Assembly: GCF_036511935.1 (NCBI RefSeq)
Contig: NZ_AP028878.1
Coordinates: 5,084,001-5,148,000 of the forward strand
Direction: 5' to 3'
Length of the DNA stretch: 64,000 bases
DNA from: Marinobacter nanhaiticus D15-8W
GTDB lineage: Bacteria; Pseudomonadota; Gammaproteobacteria; Pseudomonadales; Oleiphilaceae
The notes under the pieces are model-generated. The model did not search any database. It saw only the letters and a program-made list of their open reading frames with translations, and was not told the DNA's origin. The position numbers and the translations under genes are program-made. Each line of letters opens with the position of its first letter. Within the stretch, counting starts at the first letter, position 1. Below, one piece after another: positions 35,263-44,021 of this stretch.

Positions 35263-35679
35263 ATGCGCCCAGCGAGTTTTCTCACCCTGCTCAGCGCCGT
35301 GCTGTTGGCCGGCTGCGCGAGTACCCTGAGTGATCGCGACCTTGAACCCTACGGCGTGTGGGAGGGCACACTACCCTGCGCCGACTGCCCGGGTATCGAG
35401 ACCCGGCTGGCGCTCTACAAGGATCCTTATACCTACCGCCTGGAGCAGACTTACCTGGCACGGGACAATGAACCCGTAATTCGGGAAGGGGAATGGGTTC
35501 TGCTACCGCCCGTAGACAACATGGACCTGGGCAGGATCAGCCTGAAGGGAGAGGGCGAGACGCCCCTGAAACAACTCCAGCGGTTGCCGGGCGGCAACCT
35601 GAAAATGCTGGACCAGGACGGCCAGCCGATTCGTTCGACTATCGATTACACCCTGGAGCGCAAGCGGGTTTCAGATTGA
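35263..35679 (+). CDS. NlpE-like outer-membrane lipoprotein
   Basis: 138 residues from the ATG at 35263, where AAGGAG lies nine bases upstream. Lipobox LAGC (Cys18). The chain shows GVWEGTLPCADCPGIETRLALY with the CxxC (Cys39, Cys42) of the NlpE N-terminal domain, and lacks NlpE's second domain. NlpE in E. coli senses surface contact and lipoprotein-sorting failure; this short form may have a copper or redox role, but that is inference. Its end overlaps the convergent MAPEG-like gene by nine bases. Confidence 0.82.
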   Translation: MRPASFLTLLSAVLLAGCASTLSDRDLEPYGVWEGTLPCADCPGIETRLALYKDPYTYRLEQTYLARDNEPVIREGEWVLLPPVDNMDLGRISLKGEGETPLKQLQRLPGGNLKMLDQDGQPIRSTIDYTLERKRVSD

Positions 35680-36072
35680 AACCCGCGCCACGTTAACCAG
35701 CATCAGCAGCGCCATGACCAGGATGGAAAGCCAGGTGAAAAGCACCCCGATCATCCGGCTAAGGGCGTAACCACCACGGCTCTGGATAACCCCCCAGGCG
35801 TGTAGCAGACGTCCGATGATGAACAGCATCCCCACCCCATAGATGTGCATGGCGGCGACACCGTTCAATTCGCCGATCGCCATGAGGATCAAGGCAATCG
35901 GCGCATATTCCACCAGGTTGGCATGGGCACGGATCGCCACCTGGAAGTCGCGCTGACCGTCATCCCCCAGCGCTGTCTTGTATTTGCGGCGGAACGTGGT
36001 GACCCGCCAGGCCAGGAACAGCATCAGGAATGACGTGACGGCAGCAAAGACTGCAGTTACCGGAATGATCAT
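35671..36072 (-). CDS. MAPEG-family membrane protein
   Basis: 133 residues with four helices. The conserved MAPEG pattern is seen in VAIRAHANLVEYAPIALILM and GRLLHAWGVIQSRGG. Bacterial members resemble microsomal glutathione S-transferase, but substrates are mostly unknown. Its 3' end overlaps the NlpE-like gene. Confidence 0.85.
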   Translation of the reverse strand: MIIPVTAVFAAVTSFLMLFLAWRVTTFRRKYKTALGDDGQRDFQVAIRAHANLVEYAPIALILMAIGELNGVAAMHIYGVGMLFIIGRLLHAWGVIQSRGGYALSRMIGVLFTWLSILVMALLMLVNVARVSI

Positions 36073-36142
36073 GAATCAAACAGCTCCAGGATTCTCGTAA
36101 AGCCGGCGAGGCGTTTGCGCTGCAGATGGAATCAAGCAGCCC

Positions 36143-36388
36143 CTAGGCCTTTTTCTTTATCACACCCACAACCCACAACAGGACCACGGCGCCCACTGTC
36201 GCCGTTACCAGTGCACCGATGGTCCCGTGGGATGACAGCCCCAGCAGACTGAACATAAAACCACCCAACAAAGAACCGACGACACCAATACCGATATTGG
36301 CCAGTACGCCAAAGCCTCGCCCTTTCATGATCAGGCCGGCCAGCCATCCCGCTACACCACCAATGATCAGGAACAGAATCAGGTTCAT
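36143..36388 (-). CDS. GlsB/YeaQ/YmgE family stress membrane protein
   Basis: 81 residues, nearly all hydrophobic and glycine-rich: ILFLIIGGVAGWLAGLIMKG, then GVLANIGIGVVGSLLGGF, then a third helix ending in KKKA. This is the transglycosylase-associated (GlsB/YeaQ) family of small inner-membrane stress proteins. AAGGAGG lies upstream of the ATG. Confidence 0.9.
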   Translation of the reverse strand: MNLILFLIIGGVAGWLAGLIMKGRGFGVLANIGIGVVGSLLGGFMFSLLGLSSHGTIGALVTATVGAVVLLWVVGVIKKKA

Positions 36389-36544
36389 CGCTACACCTCC
36401 TTTGCGCTACCAAAAAAGAGCTACCAAAGACGAGCTACCATGCATTGCCGATGGCCGGTCATGGATCCGGCCATCCCGATAGCAATACCGAAGGAATTCC
36501 ACTGTAAAGTCAAGCACTCGGACGCGTCTTACTGGAGATCCAGG

Positions 36545-37261
36545 TCAGTCCGCTGGCGGTTCGCTCAACTCGCCGATAGCTTCCCTCATTTGATTGTGGC
36601 AGCGCGTCATGAGGTCGGGAATGTCGTCAGGGGTGAGGTTCGCCGTTTCGATAGGTGGCAGCACTCGTAAGCGCACCGGTCGCCTGCGACCCAGGGGCCC
36701 GTCGGTCTCGGATTGGTAAGGCGCTGCGCAGACCATGGTGACCGGTACCCCGGCAGCAACCGCGGCGTGGAAGGCTCCCTTCTTGAAGGGCTGCAGGTCC
36801 TTGCCATGGCTCCGGGTGCCTTCGGGGAAGATCCACAGGCTCTTGCGCTCCCGGGTCATGGCTGCGGCGGCGGTCTGGATGACGGCGACTGCCCGGGTTG
36901 AACGGCTGCGATTGATCAGCACGTTGCCACCCAGCCAGAACACCTGGCCGAAGAAGGGAATCCAGCGCAGGGAGGCCTTGCCGATAGCAACCGTACGAGG
37001 TGGTAGCATGTCGGCCATCAGGAACAGATCATCGTTGTGCTGATGGTTGGCGATGATCACGGTGGGGCGATCGGTGGGCATGTATTCGTAGCCCTCCAAT
37101 GGACGTTCGAGCCCCAGCAGGAAGCGTCCGGTCCGGGCAACCGCCCAGCCGATGATACGGGTGTTCTCGGGATTAAAGGGGCGTGCCAGGCACAGCAACA
37201 GGCCCAGAAGACAAATCACGGGCACCGATACCCAGGCCAGTAACGCTCGAATATACCGCAT
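36545..37261 (-). CDS. 1-acyl-glycerol-3-phosphate acyltransferase (PlsC-like)
   Basis: 238 residues. An N-terminal membrane helix (LLAWVSVPVICLLGLLLCLA) precedes the acyltransferase motifs: NHQHNDD (HX4D), GNVLINRSR, FPEGTRSHG and GVPVTMVC. It transfers an acyl chain to lysophosphatidic acid in phospholipid synthesis; whether it is the main enzyme or an accessory one is open. I prefer the ATG at 37261 (GGAG about nine bases upstream) over one 15 bases earlier. Confidence 0.87.
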   Translation of the reverse strand: MRYIRALLAWVSVPVICLLGLLLCLARPFNPENTRIIGWAVARTGRFLLGLERPLEGYEYMPTDRPTVIIANHQHNDDLFLMADMLPPRTVAIGKASLRWIPFFGQVFWLGGNVLINRSRSTRAVAVIQTAAAAMTRERKSLWIFPEGTRSHGKDLQPFKKGAFHAAVAAGVPVTMVCAAPYQSETDGPLGRRRPVRLRVLPPIETANLTPDDIPDLMTRCHNQMREAIGELSEPPAD

Positions 37262-37373
37262 CAAAATCACTCCCATACACCTTCAGCGTACACGCGTACG
37301 CCAGGGGCCGTACAGGATATAGATCCGGGCCAGGATTTGGAACCGCCGGGGAGCAAGCGCTGCAGATACCGCC

Positions 37374-37664
37374 TCAGGACAGGGCGCGTGCCATCTCCTG
37401 GCACTGTTGGCAATGTTCCGCCGTGCAGGTCTCATAGTCGTGCAGCACCACGCCGTAGGTATAGCTGACGGCCGCCCCATGCTTGTGAGCATCTGCATCC
37501 AGGATATAGGCCCTGGCGGATTGGTCAGCCTGCTCGAAAGACGAAAACGGCCCCAATGTGGTTTTCTCGCGGGTGGTGAAATACCAACGCCGTCCCACTG
37601 CAAAATAGCGACTCGAGCGGGGCGGTAGCGGTCGGCTTTCCCCCTGCCGTTTTTGCAAGAACAT
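37374..37664 (-). CDS. Small conserved protein resembling DUF6316
   Basis: About 96 residues. RSSRYFAVGRRWYFTTRE followed by GPFSSFEQADQSARAYI matches the pattern I recall for DUF6316, a family of unknown function in marine gammaproteobacteria. The C-terminus has CTAEHCQQC, a possible metal-binding cysteine cluster. Start at 37664 or at 37679. Confidence 0.6.
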   Translation of the reverse strand: MFLQKRQGESRPLPPRSSRYFAVGRRWYFTTREKTTLGPFSSFEQADQSARAYILDADAHKHGAAVSYTYGVVLHDYETCTAEHCQQCQEMARALS

Positions 37665-37774
37665 GACACCTACTCCCATTCATTTTGTTGCGCCAATTTG
37701 CGCTCGAATTGAGCATTTGTCAAACAATGCAAACGATACCCCCTGGAGCGGCAATAGATCATTCTTTACACACC

Positions 37775-38377
37775 CTAAAGCGAAGCGAATTGTCCGGACG
37801 GGCCAACCCGCTCCGCGGCAACAAAGCTCTCCGCTTCAACCACATAACGCAGGGGGCCATTGGGGTCGAGGGCATTGAACGGGTAGCAGGTAATCAGTAT
37901 CAATCGGCTGCCACCGTCCCCCCGGAAATCGAGCCGCTCCTGCCGAGCATCGACGACCCGTTCGCGAATGACCTCATAGGGACGCCAGTCGCCATCGAGG
38001 CCCTGGACTTCGAGGCGGTCGCCCGTGCGGATCTCCTGCAGCACGCTGAAGTGGGTGTCGCGATGACCAGCGAGGATCACCGTGCCCGCCTCCCCTGGCA
38101 GCGCCGATGCGCTCATGTGTCCCGGCCCGAAGGCCAGGCTTTCGCCATGGGTGCCGGAAAGGATCACCATCGGCTTATCGCCCCCTGGCAAACGCAGGCG
38201 CCCAACCGGCCAGGTGTCCGCCCAGGGCCAGGGGCGGGTCTGGGTGTGTTCGGCCTGACTCTGGGCCCAGGCCAGGTTGAGTAACTCCTGGGCCAGTTTC
38301 GCCTTCAGGGGAATCCACAGGCCGACCAGGAGCGTGATGGCTGAAGCCAGGGTGAACGTCATCAGCAGCCGCATCAT
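37775..38377 (-). CDS. Gram-negative (marine-type) class sortase
   Basis: 200-residue transpeptidase anchored by an N-terminal helix (MRLLMTFTLASAITLLVGLWI). The catalytic triad is in place: His105 in ILAGHRDTHF, Cys164 in LITCYPF and Arg177 in GPLRYVV. It overlaps the substrate gene by four bases (ATGA), so enzyme and substrate are made together. Such sortases typically occur with one dedicated substrate and a dedicated two-component system, all of which are here. Confidence 0.93.
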   Translation of the reverse strand: MMRLLMTFTLASAITLLVGLWIPLKAKLAQELLNLAWAQSQAEHTQTRPWPWADTWPVGRLRLPGGDKPMVILSGTHGESLAFGPGHMSASALPGEAGTVILAGHRDTHFSVLQEIRTGDRLEVQGLDGDWRPYEVIRERVVDARQERLDFRGDGGSRLILITCYPFNALDPNGPLRYVVEAESFVAAERVGPSGQFASL

Positions 38378-40485
38378 TCGAAGATCCTCCGGCGTGCAAG
38401 GAACACACCAATGGCCGGTAATAGCCCCGACAGCCCAACGATAATCAACAGCATGGAAGGCGTCGCCGTTTGGGGGTAACGCAGCATGTCCGGTGTGCTG
38501 CCCGCCGGTAGCAACGTAGGGACGGATTCCGGTTTCATCGTCTCTTCATTGGTGCGTACCGGGGTCTGATCGACGGCGACGAAGCTGGTGTAGGGCGTCA
38601 CCAGGCCATGCTTCAAAGCCAAGGGAGTCACTTCAGCTCTGACCTGTTCTTCGCCGACGCCGTGAATGCGCTGATCGGTGATCTGGTCGATCTTCTGGCG
38701 CGCCCAGTAACGATGCAGGCCCTGGCCGGGCGCCGCTGAGTCCAGCGACAGTGTGCGTTGCCAGAGCGAGCCATCAGGCAGATGCCCCTGTATCGTTAGT
38801 TCGCCTTGCGGGTCCTGGCCACGGCCGATGAGCAATAGCGGCTCGCCCTGGAACAGGTCTCCGGGCTTTTCCGGGTAGGCTTCAGGCCCTCCCGACCATG
38901 AGGCTTCTACATCCGCCAGGACTGGCGCCGCCATCCGATCTAGCAAGGCGCCCAACTGACTGGCCACTTCCGCACTGCTCCCCACCGCCGTGAAGGTGCC
39001 CCGACCGAACCGGGCGGCTTCGCGCATGAAATGCATATTGGGCGCCGAACCGATGCCCACGGTAAACAGGCGGGACTGCCCCAGCTGATCGCGGATCTGG
39101 CTGAACAGCGCCCGCTCATTGCCCACCGCACCGTCGGTCATGAACAGAACCTGACGCACCTGGGGCGAGACTTCGTCGCCGTGCCGTACCCGCAACGCCC
39201 GGTCCAGCGCCGGGGCCATTTCCGTACCACCGTCAGCGCGAAGGTTGGCAGCATACTGACGGGCCGCCCGCAGGTACTCCGGCGTGACCGGGCGAGCGGT
39301 ATCGAACAGGGTCGAGGTCACACTATTGAACTGGATGATATTGAACTGGTCGCCCGCCTTGAGGGTATCGAGACCCGCCAGCAGGGCTTCACGGGCCTGC
39401 CGGATGGATTCACCGGCCATGGAGCCGGAGGTATCCACGACCAGGATCAGTTCCCGCGACAACGCCTGCCCACTGTCGATACCGGGCACCAGCATGGCCA
39501 GCAGGAAGTCCTCGCCTTCCCACTGTTCGTGGAAAACTGCGGCCGAGGGTGCCACCTCGCGCTTGGGCAGCCAGCGCACCACCAAGTCACGGTCCATGGT
39601 GATACTACCGCCCTTCGGCGTGACCTGGACCTGCCCCCCCTGCCAGACTGGCGCCACCGCGTGCGTGGGGCTGACCACCTGATCGATGGGCAGGCCCGCG
39701 TTGAGTGTCAGTTGCACCCGCGCCTGATGGCTGCCGGCCGGCACATCGTTGGGATTGACTGTGTACGGGCTGATCTCATCGGCATCTGGCACTTGGGTCA
39801 TCGGTACGGCCCAACCCTGGCGCCAGGCCAGCGGCTGTTCGCGGTCGTCGACGGGCAGACCGGGCATGTAGCGAGGAGTCAGGGTGGTCGGCAACCGCAT
39901 TTCGAATTCGCCATCGCGATAGGTGACGGCCTGCTGGTAGCGGAGCTCCACAGTGACGGTCTCGCCGGGCGGGATATTGGCCACGCGGGTGGTGAACAGG
40001 TTGGGCCGCTGTTGCTCGACATGGGCGGCCTGCTTGCCGTCGTTGCGCGCTTTCTCGTAAGTCTGCTTCGCCTGCTCGCGGGTCCTGATCTCGCCGACGA
40101 CGACGCGTTCGCCGATCCGCAGCTGCAGGGCGTAGACGCTGGCCCGCTCCGGCAACGGGAATACGTAGGTGCCTTCGCGCCAGTCGTCGCTGGCATTGCG
40201 GAAAGTCTGCTGCAGACGCGTATCGGCCAGCATACCGCTGACCCGCACACGGTAGTCGGTGTTGAGGGTCAGGGCCGACTCGATCTGGCCACCGGGCGCG
40301 ACCAGACGAAGCTCACCGGTGCCCGGCTCCTCGCTGGCACGGGCCGCAGCCGACTGGAGCACGAAGAAAAGCCCCACCGCCAGCCAGAGGCTGACGCCCT
40401 CCATCCAGCGTACCCAGGCTGAATGCCTTGTCGAATTCGCTTTAATCGAGTGTTCACGGTAGCGTGTCGCAATCAATGTCCGCAC
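38374..40485 (-). CDS. Sortase-target surface protein with VIT and VWA domains
   Basis: 703 residues from the GTG at 40485, which has GGAGG seven bases upstream; a longer open frame to 40656 has no such site. Signal peptide near residues 28-50 (LWLAVGLFFVLQSAAARA). VIT domain (about 60-190; YVFPLPERASVYALQLRIG), then a VWA domain with the metal site DTSGSMAGES and FMTDGAVG. The C-terminus has a sorting signal: motif YPQTATP in place of LPxTG, a hydrophobic segment (MLLIIVGLSGLLPAIGVFLA) and RRR. It matches the marine proteobacterial sortase target family. Probable role: adhesive or polymer-binding surface protein. Confidence 0.92.
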   Translation of the reverse strand: MRTLIATRYREHSIKANSTRHSAWVRWMEGVSLWLAVGLFFVLQSAAARASEEPGTGELRLVAPGGQIESALTLNTDYRVRVSGMLADTRLQQTFRNASDDWREGTYVFPLPERASVYALQLRIGERVVVGEIRTREQAKQTYEKARNDGKQAAHVEQQRPNLFTTRVANIPPGETVTVELRYQQAVTYRDGEFEMRLPTTLTPRYMPGLPVDDREQPLAWRQGWAVPMTQVPDADEISPYTVNPNDVPAGSHQARVQLTLNAGLPIDQVVSPTHAVAPVWQGGQVQVTPKGGSITMDRDLVVRWLPKREVAPSAAVFHEQWEGEDFLLAMLVPGIDSGQALSRELILVVDTSGSMAGESIRQAREALLAGLDTLKAGDQFNIIQFNSVTSTLFDTARPVTPEYLRAARQYAANLRADGGTEMAPALDRALRVRHGDEVSPQVRQVLFMTDGAVGNERALFSQIRDQLGQSRLFTVGIGSAPNMHFMREAARFGRGTFTAVGSSAEVASQLGALLDRMAAPVLADVEASWSGGPEAYPEKPGDLFQGEPLLLIGRGQDPQGELTIQGHLPDGSLWQRTLSLDSAAPGQGLHRYWARQKIDQITDQRIHGVGEEQVRAEVTPLALKHGLVTPYTSFVAVDQTPVRTNEETMKPESVPTLLPAGSTPDMLRYPQTATPSMLLIIVGLSGLLPAIGVFLARRRIFE

Positions 40486-40690
40486 AGCACGTCCTCCGTC
40501 GCCTTGGCTGGCTATAGCGTTGTTCGAGCCATTGAACCGGTGACGGAAGGCAAAGCCGTGTGCGAAGCTGGCCAATTCGGGGCCGAATCGTGATGAATTG
40601 TGGCAATAGGCCCCGGCGCACTTGCGGCAAGTGGCGGGCGTGGTTAAATACCGCAAAGCCGTTAGTCAGGGCACAGGAAGAATAGTAAAA

Positions 40691-41392
40691 ATGAAACGCC
40701 ACATCGTACTCGTCGAAGATGAACCGGCCATACGCGAGAATTACCGCGACGCCCTCGAGCGGCGTGGTTATCAGGTGTCTGTCTACGCCGACCGCCCCAG
40801 CGCGCTGGAGGGCCTCAAAGGTCCTTTACCGGACCTGGCGATTATCGACGTCGGGCTGGGCGATGAGATCGAGGGCGGTTTCGACCTGTGTCAGGCCTTG
40901 CGCCAGCGCTCTTCCCTGCTCCCCATCATCTTCCTCACCGCCCGGGACAGTGACGCCGATTCGGTCACCGGTCTGCGGCTGGGTGCCGACGACTACGTCA
41001 CCAAGGACATGAGCCTGGATCATCTTTTCGCCCGCATCGCTGCGTTACTGCGACGCACCGATGCCTGGGCGCAGAGTAGTCAGCAAGGCGACGAAGTCCT
41101 CCGACGGGGCCGTTTGAGCCTGAATGTGGACCGCATGACCGCCGAGTGGAACGAGCGTGCGGTGGAGCTCACCGTAACCGAGTTCTGGATGCTGCACTCG
41201 CTGGTGCTCCACCCGGGCCACGTTCGCAACCGTACCCAGCTGATGGATGCCGCCAATACCGTCCTCGACGACAACACCGTCACCTCCCATATCAAGCGCA
41301 TCCGCCGCAAGTTCCAGCAGCTCGATCCGGATTTCGACGGCGTGCAGACCGCCTATGGTTTCGGCTACCGCTGGAATGCCCATGAGGTGTAA
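40691..41392 (+). CDS. pdsR: Sortase-system response regulator (PdsR type)
   Basis: OmpR-family regulator, 233 residues. Receiver domain with the acidic pair in VLVEDE, phospho-acceptor Asp in AIIDVGLGD, Thr in FLTARDSD and Lys in YVTKDMS. Winged-helix DNA-binding domain at the C-terminus (ELTVTEFWMLHSLVLHPGHV; VTSHIKRIRRKF). ATG at 40691 has AGGAAG upstream. It is divergent from the sortase-target gene; the 205-base gap between their starts should hold both promoters and presumably its binding sites. Confidence 0.9.
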   Translation: MKRHIVLVEDEPAIRENYRDALERRGYQVSVYADRPSALEGLKGPLPDLAIIDVGLGDEIEGGFDLCQALRQRSSLLPIIFLTARDSDADSVTGLRLGADDYVTKDMSLDHLFARIAALLRRTDAWAQSSQQGDEVLRRGRLSLNVDRMTAEWNERAVELTVTEFWMLHSLVLHPGHVRNRTQLMDAANTVLDDNTVTSHIKRIRRKFQQLDPDFDGVQTAYGFGYRWNAHEV

Positions 41393-41438
41393 GTGATGAG
41401 CTCTCTACGACCATGAGCATGGGATCAACGGGAGTTCC

Positions 41439-43493
41439 ATGCCGCGCCTGACCCTCAAGCGCCAATTGCTGATCGCCTGCCTGTTGATGCTGTTGATTCC
41501 CTGGGCGGGCCTCCAGTTCGTGCTGGAGCTGGATCAGGCGCTACGGCAGCAGGCCGCCAGCCAGCTGGAGCGCCAGACAGAACGCCTGGCCGGAATCATC
41601 CGGCGCCAGCCCGAGGCCCAACTGCCCCTCCAGCCATTACCAACGCGTATCCTCTATGCCGACGCCCTGAGCCGACCGCTCTACCTGGACGGCTACGGCG
41701 ACGACTGGCCCACGTGGAGCGAAGAAACCGATTCGGCCTATACCAGCCCCGTAACCGCAACCGAACCGGTGCAGTGGCAGGCGGCCGTCGACCGCCAGAA
41801 CCTCTACCTGCTGATTCGCGTTCGCCAGCCGCCCGGACGCTATTTCGATCCCGGCCGGCCAGAAGAGCCCCATGCTCACCTGCGTCTCTACCTGACCCTG
41901 GATGGCCAGCGCCATACCCGAGAAATTCGCACACCGGCCCCGGGACCGGTAGTAGCCCAAGCCAAGGGCACAAGCGGTAGCAGCGATTTCCGCGTCAACG
42001 GCGTGTGGCAGGCGACGGGGCAGGGCTACCAGGTGGAACTTCGCATGCCGCGACCAGCGCTCAATGCGCCCGTCGGTTTCGAGGTTTGGCATCCAGACAC
42101 CGGTAAGTCGGGCGGTTACAGCGTCTTGGGTGGCATGGGCTACGACGGCAGCAAACACCTCCCCCATCTCATTCACCCGATCAGTGCGCTGGAGGCCGAG
42201 CTCCAGCCGCTACTGGCAGCCGGACAGCGGGCATTGGTGCTACACGATAACGGCTGGGTCCTGGCAGACGGCGCCACGCCCATCGCGGCCAGCGAGACCG
42301 ACTTCGATCAGCTCGGACCCTGGCAGATCGTCGAGCAAATTGCATTGAACGGATTGCGGGCGGTGCTGCGACGCTTCCAGCCCGACCCCACGCCGTTACC
42401 GGAAGATGCTTCACGCTATGCGCTGAATACCATTCCCAAGACAGGCCTGGTCCGCCATGGCGATGACGAATCGGCACTGGTCGTGCGCACGACGGTAAAA
42501 AGCCGCGGGACGGTCCCGGTCACGCTGGTAATGGAACAGTCGCTGAACGATATCCTGGCCCTCTCGGGGGATACCCTGGGGCGGGTGATCGTTCGCAGTG
42601 CATTCTTCGTCGGCCTGCTGGTGCTGATCCTGCTCGGCTACGCCAGTTGGCTGTCATGGCGCATTGCCCGGTTACAGCGAAATGTGGCCGCCAGCTTCGA
42701 CGGCGATGGTCGGCTGGTGCAGCGCATGCCGGCTAGCACGGCCCAGGACGAACTGGGGGAACTCTCGCGCCAGTTCAGTCATCTGGTGGACAACCTGCAG
42801 GGCTATACCGACTACCTGGAGAGTTTCGCCCGCCGCCTGTCCCACGAATTGAAGACGCCTGTCGCCGTCGTGCGCTCGTCCCTGGAAAATCTCAAGCACG
42901 ATACGCCCGACGTGGCGGAATCGCCCTACATCACCCGCGCATTCCAGGCGACGGATCGCCTGAGCCAGATCCTGCAGGGTATGAGCGAAGCGGCGCGGCT
43001 GGAGAAGAGTTTCGATCAGGTGGAGCCAGAAATCTTCGATCTGGCAGATGTTGCCGGTCAGGCTACGGCCGCCTATCAGAGCCTCGATCCGGAGCACGAG
43101 ATCCACTACGTCGGTCCCAGCGCCGGATGCATGATGTCGGGGTCGCCGGAGTTGATCGTCCAGTTGCTGGATAAGCTCGTCGATAACGCCAGGGACTTTA
43201 CACCGAAGGGTGAGGCGATCGAGGTGCGGCTTGAGGATCAGGGCGTCTACTGGCGACTCCAGGTCTACAACGCCGGCCCGCCCCTGCCCGAACACCTGGC
43301 CAGCGAGATCTTCAATTCGTTCGTGTCCCTGCGCGAAAGGCCACAGGAAGGTCATCTGGGCCAGGGCCTGCAGATCGTGCGCCTGATTACTGCCTATCAC
43401 CGCGGCCAGGTTCATGCCCGCAATGTCCTGAATCCGGCCGGCGTGATGTTCGACGTCATGCTGCCACGCCAGAGCCCCACCCATAAAAAGTAG
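41439..43493 (+). CDS. pdsS: Sortase-system sensor histidine kinase (PdsS type)
   Basis: 684 residues. Membrane helices at about 9-28 and 384-402 enclose a large periplasmic sensor. Its part from 80 to 230 (LYLDGYGDDWP, VQWQAAVDRQNLYLLIRV, YQVELRMPRPAL) looks like a CBM9/DOMON-type carbohydrate-binding fold. After a HAMP-like linker the kinase core has His469 in SHELKTP, the N box DKLVDNARDFTP and a glycine-rich GHLGQGLQIVRLI. It lies 46 bases after pdsR and presumably phosphorylates it in response to a periplasmic ligand. Confidence 0.9.
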   Translation: MPRLTLKRQLLIACLLMLLIPWAGLQFVLELDQALRQQAASQLERQTERLAGIIRRQPEAQLPLQPLPTRILYADALSRPLYLDGYGDDWPTWSEETDSAYTSPVTATEPVQWQAAVDRQNLYLLIRVRQPPGRYFDPGRPEEPHAHLRLYLTLDGQRHTREIRTPAPGPVVAQAKGTSGSSDFRVNGVWQATGQGYQVELRMPRPALNAPVGFEVWHPDTGKSGGYSVLGGMGYDGSKHLPHLIHPISALEAELQPLLAAGQRALVLHDNGWVLADGATPIAASETDFDQLGPWQIVEQIALNGLRAVLRRFQPDPTPLPEDASRYALNTIPKTGLVRHGDDESALVVRTTVKSRGTVPVTLVMEQSLNDILALSGDTLGRVIVRSAFFVGLLVLILLGYASWLSWRIARLQRNVAASFDGDGRLVQRMPASTAQDELGELSRQFSHLVDNLQGYTDYLESFARRLSHELKTPVAVVRSSLENLKHDTPDVAESPYITRAFQATDRLSQILQGMSEAARLEKSFDQVEPEIFDLADVAGQATAAYQSLDPEHEIHYVGPSAGCMMSGSPELIVQLLDKLVDNARDFTPKGEAIEVRLEDQGVYWRLQVYNAGPPLPEHLASEIFNSFVSLRERPQEGHLGQGLQIVRLITAYHRGQVHARNVLNPAGVMFDVMLPRQSPTHKK

Positions 43494-43515
43494 CCTGTCG
43501 CGGGCATCCACAGGC
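43493..43515 (+). terminator. Weak hairpin after pdsS
   Basis: GCCTGT-N11-ACAGGC overlapping the end of the pdsS stop codon, followed by CCTTTCT. The T-run is poor, so termination is uncertain. Confidence 0.3.
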
Positions 43516-43576
43516 CCTTTCTGGTATCTTCTCGTTTCACATCAAAAAGCCCACGGATTGGGCAGGAGAACGCAGG

Positions 43577-44014
43577 ATGCGCCTTCAGATGACGCTCATT
43601 GTCGCAATGAGCTTCAGTACCGCTGTATCAGCAGATATCTTCCAGTGTCGCCAGGCGAACGGCCAGATGGTGTTCTCGGATCGTGCCTGCGCCGACAATG
43701 CCCGCATCGTTACGGTCGATCCGGTCGTCACTGGCGGCCGCCTGGATACCGGGACCGACGTCGAGACCTGGCAGCCTGCATCACGGGAACGCCGCCGGGA
43801 ACCGAAGGGCTGCGACCAGGGCTATATCCAGTCGACCCAGCTGCGCACCTTCCGGGCACGGCGTCAGGTCCAGGCGGGCATGAGCGCAAAGCAGGTGCGC
43901 TACATCCTCGGCGAACCGGATGTCCGGGATGGCCAGTGGTGGGTCTACGAGCATAAAGGTGAAGAGACGGGACGCTACAAGATCGTCGGCGGTTGCCTGG
44001 ACAAGTGGCGTTAA
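43577..44014 (+). CDS. DUF4124 periplasmic protein with BamE-like C-terminus
   Basis: 145 residues with signal peptide (ending AVSA), then the DUF4124 pattern DIFQCRQANGQMVFSDRACAD. The C-terminal half, VQAGMSAKQVRYILGEPDVRDGQWWVYE, has the strand-helix pattern of SmpA/BamE-like domains. Two further cysteines (CDQG, CLDKW) could form a disulphide. Role unknown, probably an envelope protein. GGAG precedes the start. It may be a short read-through from pdsRS or an independent gene. Confidence 0.75.
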   Translation: MRLQMTLIVAMSFSTAVSADIFQCRQANGQMVFSDRACADNARIVTVDPVVTGGRLDTGTDVETWQPASRERRREPKGCDQGYIQSTQLRTFRARRQVQAGMSAKQVRYILGEPDVRDGQWWVYEHKGEETGRYKIVGGCLDKWR

Positions 44015-44021
44015 GAGACCG

